Source: Archaeoglobaceae archaeon (GTDB lineage Archaea; Halobacteriota; Archaeoglobi; Archaeoglobales; Archaeoglobaceae). Taken from it: a stretch of 34,199 nucleotides of DNA. The stretch is taken from the NCBI GenBank assembly GCA_015520485.1, contig WAPX01000014.1:1-34199 (forward strand), given 5' to 3'. A model generated the notes under the pieces. It made no database searches, was not told the origin of the DNA, and saw only the letters and a list, made by a program, of their open reading frames with translations. The stretch's first letter is position 1. Every line of letters starts with the position of its first letter. A program made the translations under genes and the position numbers. Positions 24,888 through 31,911 of this stretch are shown in pieces.

Positions 24888-25808
24888 ATGAGCAAACGGT
24901 TCAAAAAACTGTTCAGAGTTGTCCAGTACCTCGTGGGAATTGCAATACTTGCAGTTCTTCTGTACAGCATAAAAGGTGACCTGAAAAACCTCAGAAGTGT
25001 TGACCTGAAGCTATTTTTGCTCTCAGTATTTATGTACGACCTGCTTAACGTCGTGCTGTCGTACAGAGTTTACTACCTGCTGAAAAAAATTGGATACCGT
25101 ACACGCCTGTCCTGCGTTTTCCTCGCAAACTTAGGGGGCATGGTTGCGGGAGATGTAACTCCGGGTAGGAGTGGATACATCCTCACGGCAAAACTGCTCG
25201 ACAGGTGCGGTATTCCAGCTTCAGATGGAATGGCTGCTGTAATTGCGCCACAGGGCATAGACTTCGTTGTGAAAGGTGCTGGAGCGAGCTTGGCAATAGC
25301 AGTTTTCGGATTTTCAAATCCACTTGCGGGGCTTGCAGTTGTTGCCGTTGGAGGAGTAATTCTTGCTTTTATATGGTACGAAAAATCAATTCACTTTGCC
25401 AAGAAACTTGCCCCAAAGTTCGTTCTGAGCATTCTCGATAAATCCGGTATTTCCAACGCAGTCTCCGGGATGGTCAAATCGGGCGTGGAAACGAGAAGGT
25501 TTGCTCCTCAGATACTGATGCTCTGCCTCCTCGGCTGGGTATTCGTTGGAATTCAGTGGATGTTTGTTGGCCACTCATGCGGCGTGCTTTTCCCGGCTTA
25601 CGTTTACTTTCTGCTTCAACCCCTCATATCTGCGTTGATGTTTGTTCCCATCACTCCGGCAGGACTTGGTATAATGGAAGGTGGTGCAGTCGTTGTTCTC
25701 TACGCTCTTGGAATTCCACCGGCAAAAGCCGCTGTTTTCGCTATTCTAATAAGGTTGAGCTGCGTTTTAGCGGATTTGCCGGGAGTTGCTACGTGGTTAA
25801 AGCGTTAA
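24888..25808 (+). CDS. Flippase-like / lysylphosphatidylglycerol synthase TM-domain membrane protein
   Basis: This is a 306-residue integral membrane protein of the UPF0104/LPG_synthase_TM family, with about seven or eight hydrophobic helices. The conserved segment GGMVAGDVTPGRSGYILTAKLL (about residues 83-104) and the C-terminal FVPITPAGLGIMEGGAVVVLYALG are the family signatures. In bacteria the family includes the lysyl-PG flippase part of MprF; in archaea the same domain forms the membrane half of AglD-like dolichol-phosphate sugar transferases. The divergent GT2 gene makes a sugar-lipid role likely here: moving or handling the dolichol-linked product. The precise function is not established by sequence. 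The ATG at 24888 is chosen by the TATA distance of 24 bases. Confidence 0.85.
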   Translation: MSKRFKKLFRVVQYLVGIAILAVLLYSIKGDLKNLRSVDLKLFLLSVFMYDLLNVVLSYRVYYLLKKIGYRTRLSCVFLANLGGMVAGDVTPGRSGYILTAKLLDRCGIPASDGMAAVIAPQGIDFVVKGAGASLAIAVFGFSNPLAGLAVVAVGGVILAFIWYEKSIHFAKKLAPKFVLSILDKSGISNAVSGMVKSGVETRRFAPQILMLCLLGWVFVGIQWMFVGHSCGVLFPAYVYFLLQPLISALMFVPITPAGLGIMEGGAVVVLYALGIPPAKAAVFAILIRLSCVLADLPGVATWLKR

Positions 25809-25961
25809 AACTAAAATTAAAATGTTAAAAAATAATAAAAGAATAAAATGTATTTTTTATCCTAACTTTTTTAGATTCTATCTTATACTTGGATTTTTAA
25901 TAGAAAACTACAAATATCAAATGTTAAGAAGTTGCAGAAAGACTTGATTCGGGTGAATATC

Positions 25962-26777
25962 ATGAGCAAGCATAAGAATTTAATTAAGCTGATTGTTTTG
26001 GTTGCTTTAATCGCAGCTGTTCTAACTGGAGTTCTGAGGTTTCATTTCCAAGTAACCAAATCTCGGACCGTTAAGTTTCCTGAATATCTGGGAAATTTAA
26101 CCGCTGATTACACTGCCAGTATAATGTTTTCAAAGGTTTTACTCCTTCAGGAATCCTACAGCTATCACGTTAACGCTTACAGGTACAAAATACTCTATAG
26201 ACTCTGGAATGCTCCGGTAACAATTAAAAAGGAAGCTTTTCCGTGTATAGTCCTTAAACTCATTGGTGATGGCGAGAATATAATCTACTTTAACTACAGC
26301 CATATATATGTTTCAAATTTAAGTGCGTTCAATATAGTTAAGAGGCTTACCAAAAGAAACGAACTGGGCATTATTTGCAATCAGTATCCTGAGAGAGGCA
26401 AGCTCTTTAAGAACGGAAGTTATAGTTTGAGTGCTTTCTACGAGGTATATCCACCAATTCAGACAGACGGTAGATACGACCACGTAAACTTAAAGCTCGC
26501 AGACAAACATGTGTCGTACACTTCAGTTAAAATCTACATTTACGATCCCAACAACACCGTTCTAAAAATCTACCCTCACATGAAAGAGTACAGCCTGAAA
26601 AAGATAAAAAACGGCTGGTTGATTGAGAGTAACTCTTCGAGTGGACCTATTGGGGTTGAGTTCCTGTTAAAACACGGAGCAATTAAAGGATTTTACCAAA
26701 ACGTTTCAAATGTCTTGAGCTTGGTGGGAAAAGCAGGTTCTGCTGGATTTGGTGGAGGAATGATTGGAGGTAGATAG
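25962..26777 (+). CDS. DUF2207-like membrane-anchored protein, probably truncated
   Basis: The protein has 271 residues from the ATG at 25962, which has GGGTGA five bases before it; an earlier TTG at 25932 is less likely. One transmembrane segment near residues 10-27 is followed by an extracellular beta-rich domain (about 35-240) resembling the N-terminal part of DUF2207 proteins, seen in GRYDHVNLKLADKHVSY and KIYIYDPNNTVLKIYPHMK. DUF2207 proteins usually continue with a second transmembrane pair and end in a glycine-rich tail. Here only a short tail GSAGFGGGMIGGR remains, as though an internal segment were lost. The gene is AT-rich and its codon use differs from its neighbours. The function is unknown. 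The DUF2207 assignment is by memory and moderate. Confidence 0.6.
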   Translation: MSKHKNLIKLIVLVALIAAVLTGVLRFHFQVTKSRTVKFPEYLGNLTADYTASIMFSKVLLLQESYSYHVNAYRYKILYRLWNAPVTIKKEAFPCIVLKLIGDGENIIYFNYSHIYVSNLSAFNIVKRLTKRNELGIICNQYPERGKLFKNGSYSLSAFYEVYPPIQTDGRYDHVNLKLADKHVSYTSVKIYIYDPNNTVLKIYPHMKEYSLKKIKNGWLIESNSSSGPIGVEFLLKHGAIKGFYQNVSNVLSLVGKAGSAGFGGGMIGGR

Positions 26778-26811
26778 GTTTTGTGATAAAACATATAATC
26801 GCTATCTAAAT

Positions 26812-26994
26812 TTATTGTTTAGGTACTCTACCAGAGGGTGTCAAAATAAACACTTCCAGTAGTTGTAGAAGGCCATAAAGCTCTTCAGCCAGCTCTGCAT
26901 TCAAAAGAACTTTTAAGGAAACCGTTTCAGAGCCTGTTTGCTCTTTCTTTAAGCTTAAAGAGGAACCCCCAACAGCATTTTTCTCACCAAACAT
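26812..26994 (-). CDS. Doubtful small ORF of 60 codons, unrecognised
   Basis: The minus-strand frame starts ATG and encodes a 60-residue peptide with an amphipathic leucine-rich centre (LLNAELAEELYGLLQLLEVF) and a charged N terminus. A TATA-like GGTATTTACGG is about 35-40 bases upstream and GAGAT precedes the start closely. It could be a real small protein, a relic of a longer gene, or chance. Nothing around it is repeated in this window. Confidence 0.3.
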   Translation of the reverse strand: MFGEKNAVGGSSLSLKKEQTGSETVSLKVLLNAELAEELYGLLQLLEVFILTPSGRVPKQ

Positions 26995-27109
26995 CTCTAT
27001 ATCTCAAACTAAGCTTCTGTAAAGCCCGTAAATACCAGTTTTTATCCTATTCTTGACACTCTCATGCAAGAAAGACGGAAAGAATTTTCAACTTTAAAAC
27101 CTCTTAAAA

Positions 27110-27119
27110 GCTTTTAAAC
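27110..27119 (+). promoter_or_regulatory. TATA box of trm10
   Basis: GCTTTTAAAC has its centre about 26 bases before the ATG at 27141, which favours that ATG over the GTG at 27132 and suggests a leaderless trm10-tatD transcript. Confidence 0.5.
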
Positions 27120-27140
27120 AGCTTTTTTTCCGTGTGGCAA

Positions 27141-28133
27141 ATGAGGTTATCAGAAGTCTTTAAAGAAGTCCTGAAAGAAAAGGGAATTACGAGGATATGG
27201 CCGTGCACGGACATGTGGAAACTTTCAGCTCTCGTAGCGGAAAACAGGGCAGTGGTCTGCAAAGCAAGGAACTGCAGAATTTCAATGAATCTGGATGAGA
27301 AGTGTGAGATGAAAAGTGCTCAGGCCTGCGTGATTCCGGCCAGTAAATGCGATGAAGTAATTCTGAGCGGAGATGAACTGCTGAAAAGAGCTGGTAGATA
27401 TCCATTCGTGCTGATAGACTGCAGGTATCACAGCGTCCACACGGAAAAGGAGTTAAGGAGGTTGAGGCTGCAGCTAAAATGCACCGTGGGAGTAATAAGA
27501 AAATTCATGTGGAGCGGGAAAATGGTTGTTACCGGAAAAAAATTTCCCGAAGTTGAGACTCCTTTCTACCGTGAAGCCGAAGAATTTTTTAAAGAAAAAA
27601 ATATAGAAAAAATATTGTTACTTGACCCAAATGCAGAAGAAGAATTTTCAAATAATGATAAATATGACTGTTACGTTATCGGTGGTATAGTTGATCTGTG
27701 TGGCAACAAAAAAGGACTCACTTCTAAACTCGGAAGGGAGCTGGAAAGAAGTGGCGTGGAAGTTATTTCAAAGAAGTTTACGTTAAAGGGTGACGTAACA
27801 GGAGTACCGGACAGAATAAACTCCATAGCGGAAATACTGCTCATGTGCGTGATAGACGGAAAGAATGTTGAAGAAGCAATATACTCCGTCCAGTCTCCAC
27901 TCGTGGCGAGGTGGAGGCTGAGAAAAGAGCTTGCAAAACTCTCTTTCAGACTCGATAAACTTGCTGAACTGGACTTTCCTGTAAGAGCTGTGAAAAAGCA
28001 GGATCTCAAAAAGCTTGAATGGTTGAAAATCAGAGAAAAGGACTTTTACCGGGAGTGCAGAAAACTCGGTTTTTACGTTATCGACGAATCGTTTCTGAAA
28101 ACGATTTCGGGTGATGAGTATGGCGTTCGATGA
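27141..28133 (+). CDS. trm10: Archaeal Trm10 tRNA m1A9/m1G9 methyltransferase (SPOUT)
   Basis: Archaeal Trm10 methylates N1 of A9 or G9 in tRNA using a SPOUT trefoil-knot fold. Family blocks are visible: WSGKMVVTGKKFPE near 125-138, LLLDPNAEEEF, then the knot region YVIGGIVDLCGNKKGLTS, and GVPDRINSIAEILLMC followed by EEAIYSVQSPLVARWRL. The N-terminal 75 residues contain six cysteines (C22, C40, C45, C55, C63, C70 from the ATG at 27141), a possible metal-binding domain for tRNA that I do not recall in other Trm10 proteins. The total of 330 residues agrees with the archaeal form. The 3' end overlaps tatD by 14 bases. Confidence 0.85.
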   Translation: MRLSEVFKEVLKEKGITRIWPCTDMWKLSALVAENRAVVCKARNCRISMNLDEKCEMKSAQACVIPASKCDEVILSGDELLKRAGRYPFVLIDCRYHSVHTEKELRRLRLQLKCTVGVIRKFMWSGKMVVTGKKFPEVETPFYREAEEFFKEKNIEKILLLDPNAEEEFSNNDKYDCYVIGGIVDLCGNKKGLTSKLGRELERSGVEVISKKFTLKGDVTGVPDRINSIAEILLMCVIDGKNVEEAIYSVQSPLVARWRLRKELAKLSFRLDKLAELDFPVRAVKKQDLKKLEWLKIREKDFYRECRKLGFYVIDESFLKTISGDEYGVR

Positions 28134-28956
28134 CTCTAATAAAAGTGTGGAAAGTACAGAAATGCCCGGATTTAATTCAGCAGAGCTGCGAGAGATAAAC
28201 TTGATAGACTGCCACGCACACATGGAGCTGTACAGGAAAAGCGATGTTGAAAAGGAGATTAGAAAAGCAAAAAGCTGTGTAAGAGCAGTTTTCGACTCAA
28301 TGACTGAGTACAGAAAAGCTCACGTTCACAAAAGCTGGGAACTTCTGAAAAATTACTTCGGCTTCATTTTTCCAACTTTGGGTTATCACCCGAACGAAGC
28401 CAAAAGGGGAAACTGGGAAAAGGTCGAAAGAGTTGAAGAATTTCTGCTCGATCACGCAAAAGAGATAGTAGCCGTGGGAGAGATAGGACTGGATTTTTAC
28501 CATGCGACAGCAGATAGAGAGCGGGAAAATCAGCTGAAAATTTTCAGACATTTTCTTTCTATCGCATCCGAACTGGATTTGCCTGTTGTCATTCATGCGA
28601 GAGAGGCGGAGGAAATAGCCATAAGGGAAGTTGAAAGGGCGGGTGTTGAAGCTTACTTTCACGCTTTTGCTGAAGCCGAACTGACGAAAAGCGCACAGGA
28701 TGCAGGATACATAGGAATAAGCACGGGAATAGCGTTTATGCCTCAGGTTAAGAGGGTTGCTGAAAAGGCATCTGTTGAAAGGATGTTCGTTGAAACGGAC
28801 AGCCCGTTTATGAGTCCGTTCAAGGGTATGACGAACAACCCCTGCAACGTATCAGTTGCTGTGAGAGAACTGGAAAAGCTTAAATCTATTGAAGCTGATG
28901 AAATAATGTCTGCAGTACTCAAAAACGTCAGGGACTTCTTCGGAGTTGAGCTATAG
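28120..28956 (+). CDS. tatD: TatD-family metal-dependent hydrolase (DNase-like)
   Basis: This is a TIM-barrel metallohydrolase of the TatD family; TatD proteins cut DNA or RNA ends and serve in repair or tRNA processing. Metal motifs: DCHAHMEL near residues 28-35 from the start used, the glutamate in VGEIGLDF, HAREAEE, FHAFAEAEL and VETDSPFMSP. All six ligand positions appear intact. The start at 28120 (MAFDDSNK) is preferred because GGTGA at 28110-28114 is five bases before it; upstream ATG and GTG codons at 28114 and 28111 would add two or three residues. The 14-base overlap with trm10 points to coupled translation. An inverted repeat follows at 28982-29028. Confidence 0.9.
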   Translation: MAFDDSNKSVESTEMPGFNSAELREINLIDCHAHMELYRKSDVEKEIRKAKSCVRAVFDSMTEYRKAHVHKSWELLKNYFGFIFPTLGYHPNEAKRGNWEKVERVEEFLLDHAKEIVAVGEIGLDFYHATADRERENQLKIFRHFLSIASELDLPVVIHAREAEEIAIREVERAGVEAYFHAFAEAELTKSAQDAGYIGISTGIAFMPQVKRVAEKASVERMFVETDSPFMSPFKGMTNNPCNVSVAVRELEKLKSIEADEIMSAVLKNVRDFFGVEL

Positions 28957-28981
28957 GTTTCGAAAGTTCTCAGAAAATATA

Positions 28982-29028
28982 ACGATAAATTATTTGATAT
29001 TTTCGAGTACGTATTTCTAATTTATCGT
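28982..29028. promoter_or_regulatory. 11-base inverted repeat after tatD
   Basis: The arms ACGATAAATTA (28982-28992) and TAATTTATCGT (29018-29028) are perfect inverted copies with a 25-base spacer. It could be a stem-loop in the 3' UTR of tatD or a dyad site before the next gene. No T-tract follows directly, so a classical terminator is not certain. Confidence 0.4.
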
Positions 29029-29143
29029 AATGGTTCATACTTTTTAGGAACCTTTGTTAAACCTTAAAAAGCGTTTTTTGGCCCTGTAAAGGGTATTTAA
29101 AAATTATCAACCGTGCATGATTACAATAATTATGTTCCAGAAA

Positions 29144-29154
29144 GTTTATATAAG
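29144..29154 (+). promoter_or_regulatory. Strong TATA box of the 53-residue gene
   Basis: GTTTATATAAG is close to the archaeal consensus and is the best TATA box of the plus strand in this window. It predicts a start near 29173 and a leader of about 13 bases that includes GTGAT, a match to part of the archaeal anti-Shine-Dalgarno site. Confidence 0.65.
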
Positions 29155-29185
29155 ATAATGACAGTAAATGGTACAGTGATCTGAT

Positions 29186-29347
29186 ATGAGGCGATTCGAC
29201 CGCAGATCTTTTGAAAGAAAGGGTTTAAACAAGCTTTTGAGCAAAGATGAAAAGCTGCTGCTGGACAACCTACAGGATTTGAAGGCCGAGAGCCTCAGAA
29301 TGAGTATCAAGGAAATAGCCAGAATGGTTCTGCCCGACGAGTACTGA
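29186..29347 (+). CDS. Small basic protein of 53 residues, unknown
   Basis: This short frame starts MRRFDRRSFERKG and ends RMVLPDEY, 53 residues, with no other start needed. It has a charged, arginine-rich N terminus and two leucine-rich helices (KLLSKDEKLLLDNLQDLKAESL and IKEIARMV), so a helix-turn-helix or coiled-coil-like fold is possible. Codon use resembles that of neighbouring genes and a strong TATA box lies 32-42 bases upstream, which is why I consider it real. I do not recognise a family. It precedes the MoaD-like gene by 74 bases on the same strand. Confidence 0.6.
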   Translation: MRRFDRRSFERKGLNKLLSKDEKLLLDNLQDLKAESLRMSIKEIARMVLPDEY

Positions 29348-29392
29348 TTTTGGTATTGCAAGGCGGCACTCATAGGTGTAAAGCGAGTCAAA

Positions 29393-29402
29393 GCTTTAAA
29401 AG
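29393..29402 (+). promoter_or_regulatory. TATA box of the MoaD/ThiS-like gene
   Basis: GCTTTAAAAG has its centre about 24 bases before the ATG at 29422, giving a leaderless transcript. Confidence 0.55.
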
Positions 29403-29421
29403 CGAACGGTAAAGGATTCTT

Positions 29422-29637
29422 ATGGGAATAGTGAAGTTGAAGATAAGGTTTATAGGTTTCGAGGAGGGTGATAAGTCCGTGGAGGTTGAAGAGGGCAAAA
29501 CTTACTCGGATTTGATACTCAGCCTCGGCATAAATCCAGAAACGGTAATAGTACTGCGAAACTCCACACCTCTCCCGCTTGACGAAAAAGTTGAAGGTGG
29601 AGAAATAACAGTGATGAGAGTAATTTCGGGTGGTTAA
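29422..29637 (+). CDS. MoaD/ThiS-like ubiquitin-fold protein with C-terminal Gly-Gly (SAMP candidate)
   Basis: This 71-residue beta-grasp protein ends exactly in VISGG, the di-glycine tail needed for activation by an E1-like enzyme. Family features are the opening strand VKLKIRFIGF, the helix YSDLILSLGI, and the late strand ITVMRVISGG. Such proteins serve as sulfur carriers for molybdopterin/tungstopterin or thiamine, or as archaeal ubiquitin-like modifiers (SAMPs), or both. The JAMM protease gene that can remove such modifiers lies just beyond the decayed transposase, about 990 bases downstream, so the pair probably belonged together. AOR in this window needs pterin, giving an alternative role. 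No E1 (UbaA-like) gene is present. Confidence 0.85.
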   Translation: MGIVKLKIRFIGFEEGDKSVEVEEGKTYSDLILSLGINPETVIVLRNSTPLPLDEKVEGGEITVMRVISGG

Positions 29638-29678
29638 TTTAAATTCTCTTCTATTTTTGCTTTTATTTTATTACCTTG

Positions 29679-29688
29679 AGCAAAACTA
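29679..29688 (+). repeat. Left candidate terminal inverted repeat of the IS630 relic
   Basis: AGCAAAACTA matches the reverse complement of TAGTTTTGCT at 30555-30564. The two sites lie just outside the transposase frame on either side. Confidence 0.5.
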
Positions 29689-29695
29689 TTAATAC

Positions 29696-30551
29696 ATGGG
29701 CAGAAAGCGAATCTACGAAGTTGTAAAGCACTTGCCACAGAAGAACTCGATAAGAGAATCAGAAGGCTCGAAAAAGATACGAGAGCTTAAAAGGCTTTGC
29801 ATAAGATACACAGAAGGAATAACTCAGAGAAATTAAGGAAAGAGATTCGTGGACGACGAAAGAGGTTCAGGAACTGATAGAAGCAGAGTTTGGAGTGAAT
29901 TATTCTTCGTGGCAGGTCAGAAGAATTCTCGGATATTTCGGAATGAAGTACGCCAAGCCCTACCAGAAGGATTACAGAAAGCCTGAAAATGCTGAAGAGA
30001 GTTTAAAACGCACGTCACTTCGTGACGGCGCGCCGTGCTACGCACGCGAAACCTGAGTAAAGCCGAGATCAAACGTCATAAGATTTACCGATGAAAAGGC
30101 TGTTGAAGCAAGCAAATACTGCAAGGCTGTGGAGCTTTGGAAAGCATTAAGAGTTGCCACGTTACCAAGGTTTCAGGATTCTACAGCCTGAACGGAGAGA
30201 GCGTAATAGAGTTTTCAGAAAGAAACAGGTCAGAAGACTTCATATCTCAGGAAGATAAGATGTTAATCAAAAAAGGATCGTAATCATTCTCGATTTCAAA
30301 ACGCATAATGCAAAGTAAGAGAGGAGGCTGAAAAACTTAATATTGCTGGTTTTTCTTCCTCTTTACTCTCCCGATTTGAATCCGATTGAAAACGTTTGGA
30401 AGTGTTAAAAGGTTTCTGAGACATCTCCGTTGAATATAGAAGAACTTAGAGAAACGATTGCTAAGGCATTCAAAAAGTTAACGGAGTCGATATCTTTTGC
30501 GAAGGGATTGAGAAGTTCTTGGGTGATAAGTTTAGGATGTTATGCACTTAA
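29696..30551 (+). pseudogene. Decayed IS630-family transposase
   Basis: This is a relic of a DDE transposase of the IS630/Tc1-mariner group. The N terminus MGRKRIYEVVKHL is followed by frameshifted pieces: EELDKRIRRLEKDTR (another frame), SWTTKEVQELIEAEFGVNYSS, then WQVRRILGYFGMKYAKPYQ, next VIRFTDEKAVEA, GFYSLNGESVIEFSE, IVIILDFKTHNAK, and the catalytic DDE end FLPLYSPDLNPIENVWK. The last coding piece (EGIEKFLGDKFRMLCT) ends at 30551. At least four frameshifts, internal stops and probable deletions make it inactive. A GC-rich palindromic block (30009-30048) interrupts the middle. Candidate 10-base inverted repeats flank it. Confidence 0.85.
30009..30048. other. GC-rich palindromic block inside the transposase relic
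   Basis: Three palindromes lie side by side: CGTCAC-TTC-GTGACG (30013-30027), GGCGCGCC (30027-30034) and CGTGC-TAC-GCACG (30034-30046). The block is much richer in GC than the surrounding AT-rich DNA. Confidence 0.7.
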
Positions 30552-30554
30552 CCG

Positions 30555-30564
30555 TAGTTTTGCT
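30555..30564 (-). repeat. Right candidate terminal inverted repeat of the IS630 relic
   Basis: TAGTTTTGCT is the exact inverse of AGCAAAACTA at 29679-29688 and lies four bases after the last transposase codon. Confidence 0.5.
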
Positions 30565-30623
30565 TCAGACAACCGTTATGTTTCACCACAACAGCTTTTT
30601 ACAGCTCACTTAGAACTTTCTTA

Positions 30624-31097
30624 ATGGTTTTTGATAAATTTCGCCAGTTTTTCGGGAAAAAGAGTGAAAACAAAAATGAAAAAATTGAAAAAGAGTGTAG
30701 AAGCAAAATAAAAAAGGTTAAAGCAAGTTATACGATTTCTAGGGAAGTGCTGGAAACAGCCATAGCCGCTGCAAGGGAAAGTCACCCCCACGAGTTCATA
30801 GCCATGCTTGGTGAGAGCAAAAAGAGGAAAAACCACATAGACGAGCTCATTTTTCTTCCTTCCATCAGCGGTGGCGTCAGTGCTATCATACACATGGACA
30901 TGCTGCCAATGGGGATGAGAGTTCTTGGAACCGTGCACAGCCACCCTTCACCTTATCCGTATCCATCTGAGCAGGACCTGGAATCCTTCTCGAAAAGGGG
31001 AAGGGTTCACATAATCATCGCTTACCCCTATACTATGAACAGCTGGAGAGCGTACAGCAGTTCCGGAGAACCGGTAACCGTGCGTGTTGTGGATTAG
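30624..31097 (+). CDS. JAMM/MPN+ metalloprotease (AfJAMM-like, deubiquitinase-type)
   Basis: This is a 157-residue JAMM-domain protease that can release ubiquitin-like proteins. The zinc site is complete: Glu57 in HPHEFIAML, His105 and His107 in GTVHSHPSP, and Asp118 in the SEQDL motif (H-x-H, seven residues, S-x-x-D). From memory the sequence is close to A. fulgidus AF2198 (the AfJAMM structure), through HPHEFIAML, ELIFLP, IHMDMLPMGM, and SHPSPYPYPSEQDL. The first 32 residues are a basic, coiled-coil-like extension (KKSENKNEKIEKECRSKIKK) not present in that protein as I recall it. The gene sits 72 bases after the dead transposase; a MoaD-like protein is encoded on its far side. Confidence 0.9.
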   Translation: MVFDKFRQFFGKKSENKNEKIEKECRSKIKKVKASYTISREVLETAIAAARESHPHEFIAMLGESKKRKNHIDELIFLPSISGGVSAIIHMDMLPMGMRVLGTVHSHPSPYPYPSEQDLESFSKRGRVHIIIAYPYTMNSWRAYSSSGEPVTVRVVD

Positions 31098-31117
31098 TGC
31101 CGCTGTAATATACGAAG

Positions 31118-31191
31118 TGGGGCCGCCGAGATTTGAACTCGGGTCACCGGCTCCCAAAGCCGGGAGGATCACCAGGCTACCCCACGGCCCC
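31118..31191 (-). tRNA. tRNA-Pro (anticodon TGG)
   Basis: The minus strand folds into a 74-base tRNA: acceptor GGGGCCG pairs with CGGCCCC, the anticodon stem CCGGC/GCCGG encloses the loop TTTGGGA with anticodon TGG, and the T arm has GGTTCAAAT. The discriminator base is A and the 3' CCA is not encoded. A TATA-like element at 31214-31224 lies about 25 bases before the tRNA 5' end. Confidence 0.93.
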
Positions 31192-31230
31192 TCTGAACAG
31201 CAAGAGATAACTCGATTAAAAATCTATCGA

Positions 31231-31911
31231 TTATAGCAGGTGTATCTCGGTTATTTTCCTGAACTCAAGGTCGAGTAGCACCATCGAGAACACGGCTATT
31301 ACAAACGAAACTATGTATATGTTGCTTGCAACAGCCTTCTCGTAAATGTTTGCAAGAATAGAGGCTAAATAAAACATCATAAATACGAGGTACGCCATGA
31401 GCGATGGCTGTAAGTTTGCAGGCTCAATTATTAGTGAGAGAAGTTTAATGTATTTAAAAAGTTTTACAAGTATTGCAAACACAACGAGTGCAGTAACAAT
31501 TATTACTACATCTGCCACATTCGGGCTTAGCCTAACCCTTTCGAATATCATCCACAAAACGGCTATGTAAAAAGGAATATTCAGACAATCCTTGCAGAGC
31601 TTAACCTGCGACATTGAACTCTTCAGTATTGTCCTCAGCAGGATAACGTTGAAGATCAGTATGTAGAGAATAACCGTAAGTTCAAGCACTTTTCTCGCAG
31701 ATGCAAGAAAAACGTAACTGTGTGTTCCGGGAATTACATCAAGCAAAAGCCTTGTAAGTGCAATGGTTACCAGAGCAAGAAGTGCGTAAAAAGTTTCCTT
31801 TATCTTCCAGTTAAGCTCCTCTATTTGAGCCCTGCACAGTATGGAGTAGTTTATCAGCGCCACCGCAAAGCTGATTGTGCAGAGGAACGAAATGACGTAC
31901 GCTGAAATCAT
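31231..31911 (-). CDS. Unknown polytopic membrane protein
   Basis: This is a 226-residue protein with about seven hydrophobic helices (for example MISAYVISFLCTISFAVAL at the N terminus, VFLASARKVLELTVILYILIFN near 70-90, and VADVVIIVTALVVFAILVKLF near 130-150). Short charged loops and two conserved-looking cysteines (LCKDCLNI near 105-112) may lie at one membrane face. No family was recognised. It has a TATA-like element 25-30 bases before the ATG at 31911 and stops beside the tRNA-Pro promoter. The neighbours tRNA-Pro and topA give no functional clue. Confidence 0.6.
   Translation of the reverse strand: MISAYVISFLCTISFAVALINYSILCRAQIEELNWKIKETFYALLALVTIALTRLLLDVIPGTHSYVFLASARKVLELTVILYILIFNVILLRTILKSSMSQVKLCKDCLNIPFYIAVLWMIFERVRLSPNVADVVIIVTALVVFAILVKLFKYIKLLSLIIEPANLQPSLMAYLVFMMFYLASILANIYEKAVASNIYIVSFVIAVFSMVLLDLEFRKITEIHLL

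Larger units (their letters stand above)
26778..27140. other. AT-rich intergenic stretch of about 360 bases
   Basis: This stretch separates the DUF2207-like gene from trm10. It holds a doubtful 60-codon minus-strand ORF (26812-26994), AT-rich runs, and the promoter of trm10 near the end. No RNA gene, repeat array or recognisable insertion-sequence end was seen. Confidence 0.5.

Noticed and set aside
28111-28122. C-box-like TGATGA near the trm10/tatD overlap as a C/D box RNA
   Set aside because: The sequence is inside coding overlap and no D box with guide spacing follows, so no RNA gene was called.
30430-30624. Open frame of 64 codons with an apparent ATG
   Set aside because: It is the frameshifted C-terminal end of the IS630 transposase; the true frame continues to 30551 in another phase.
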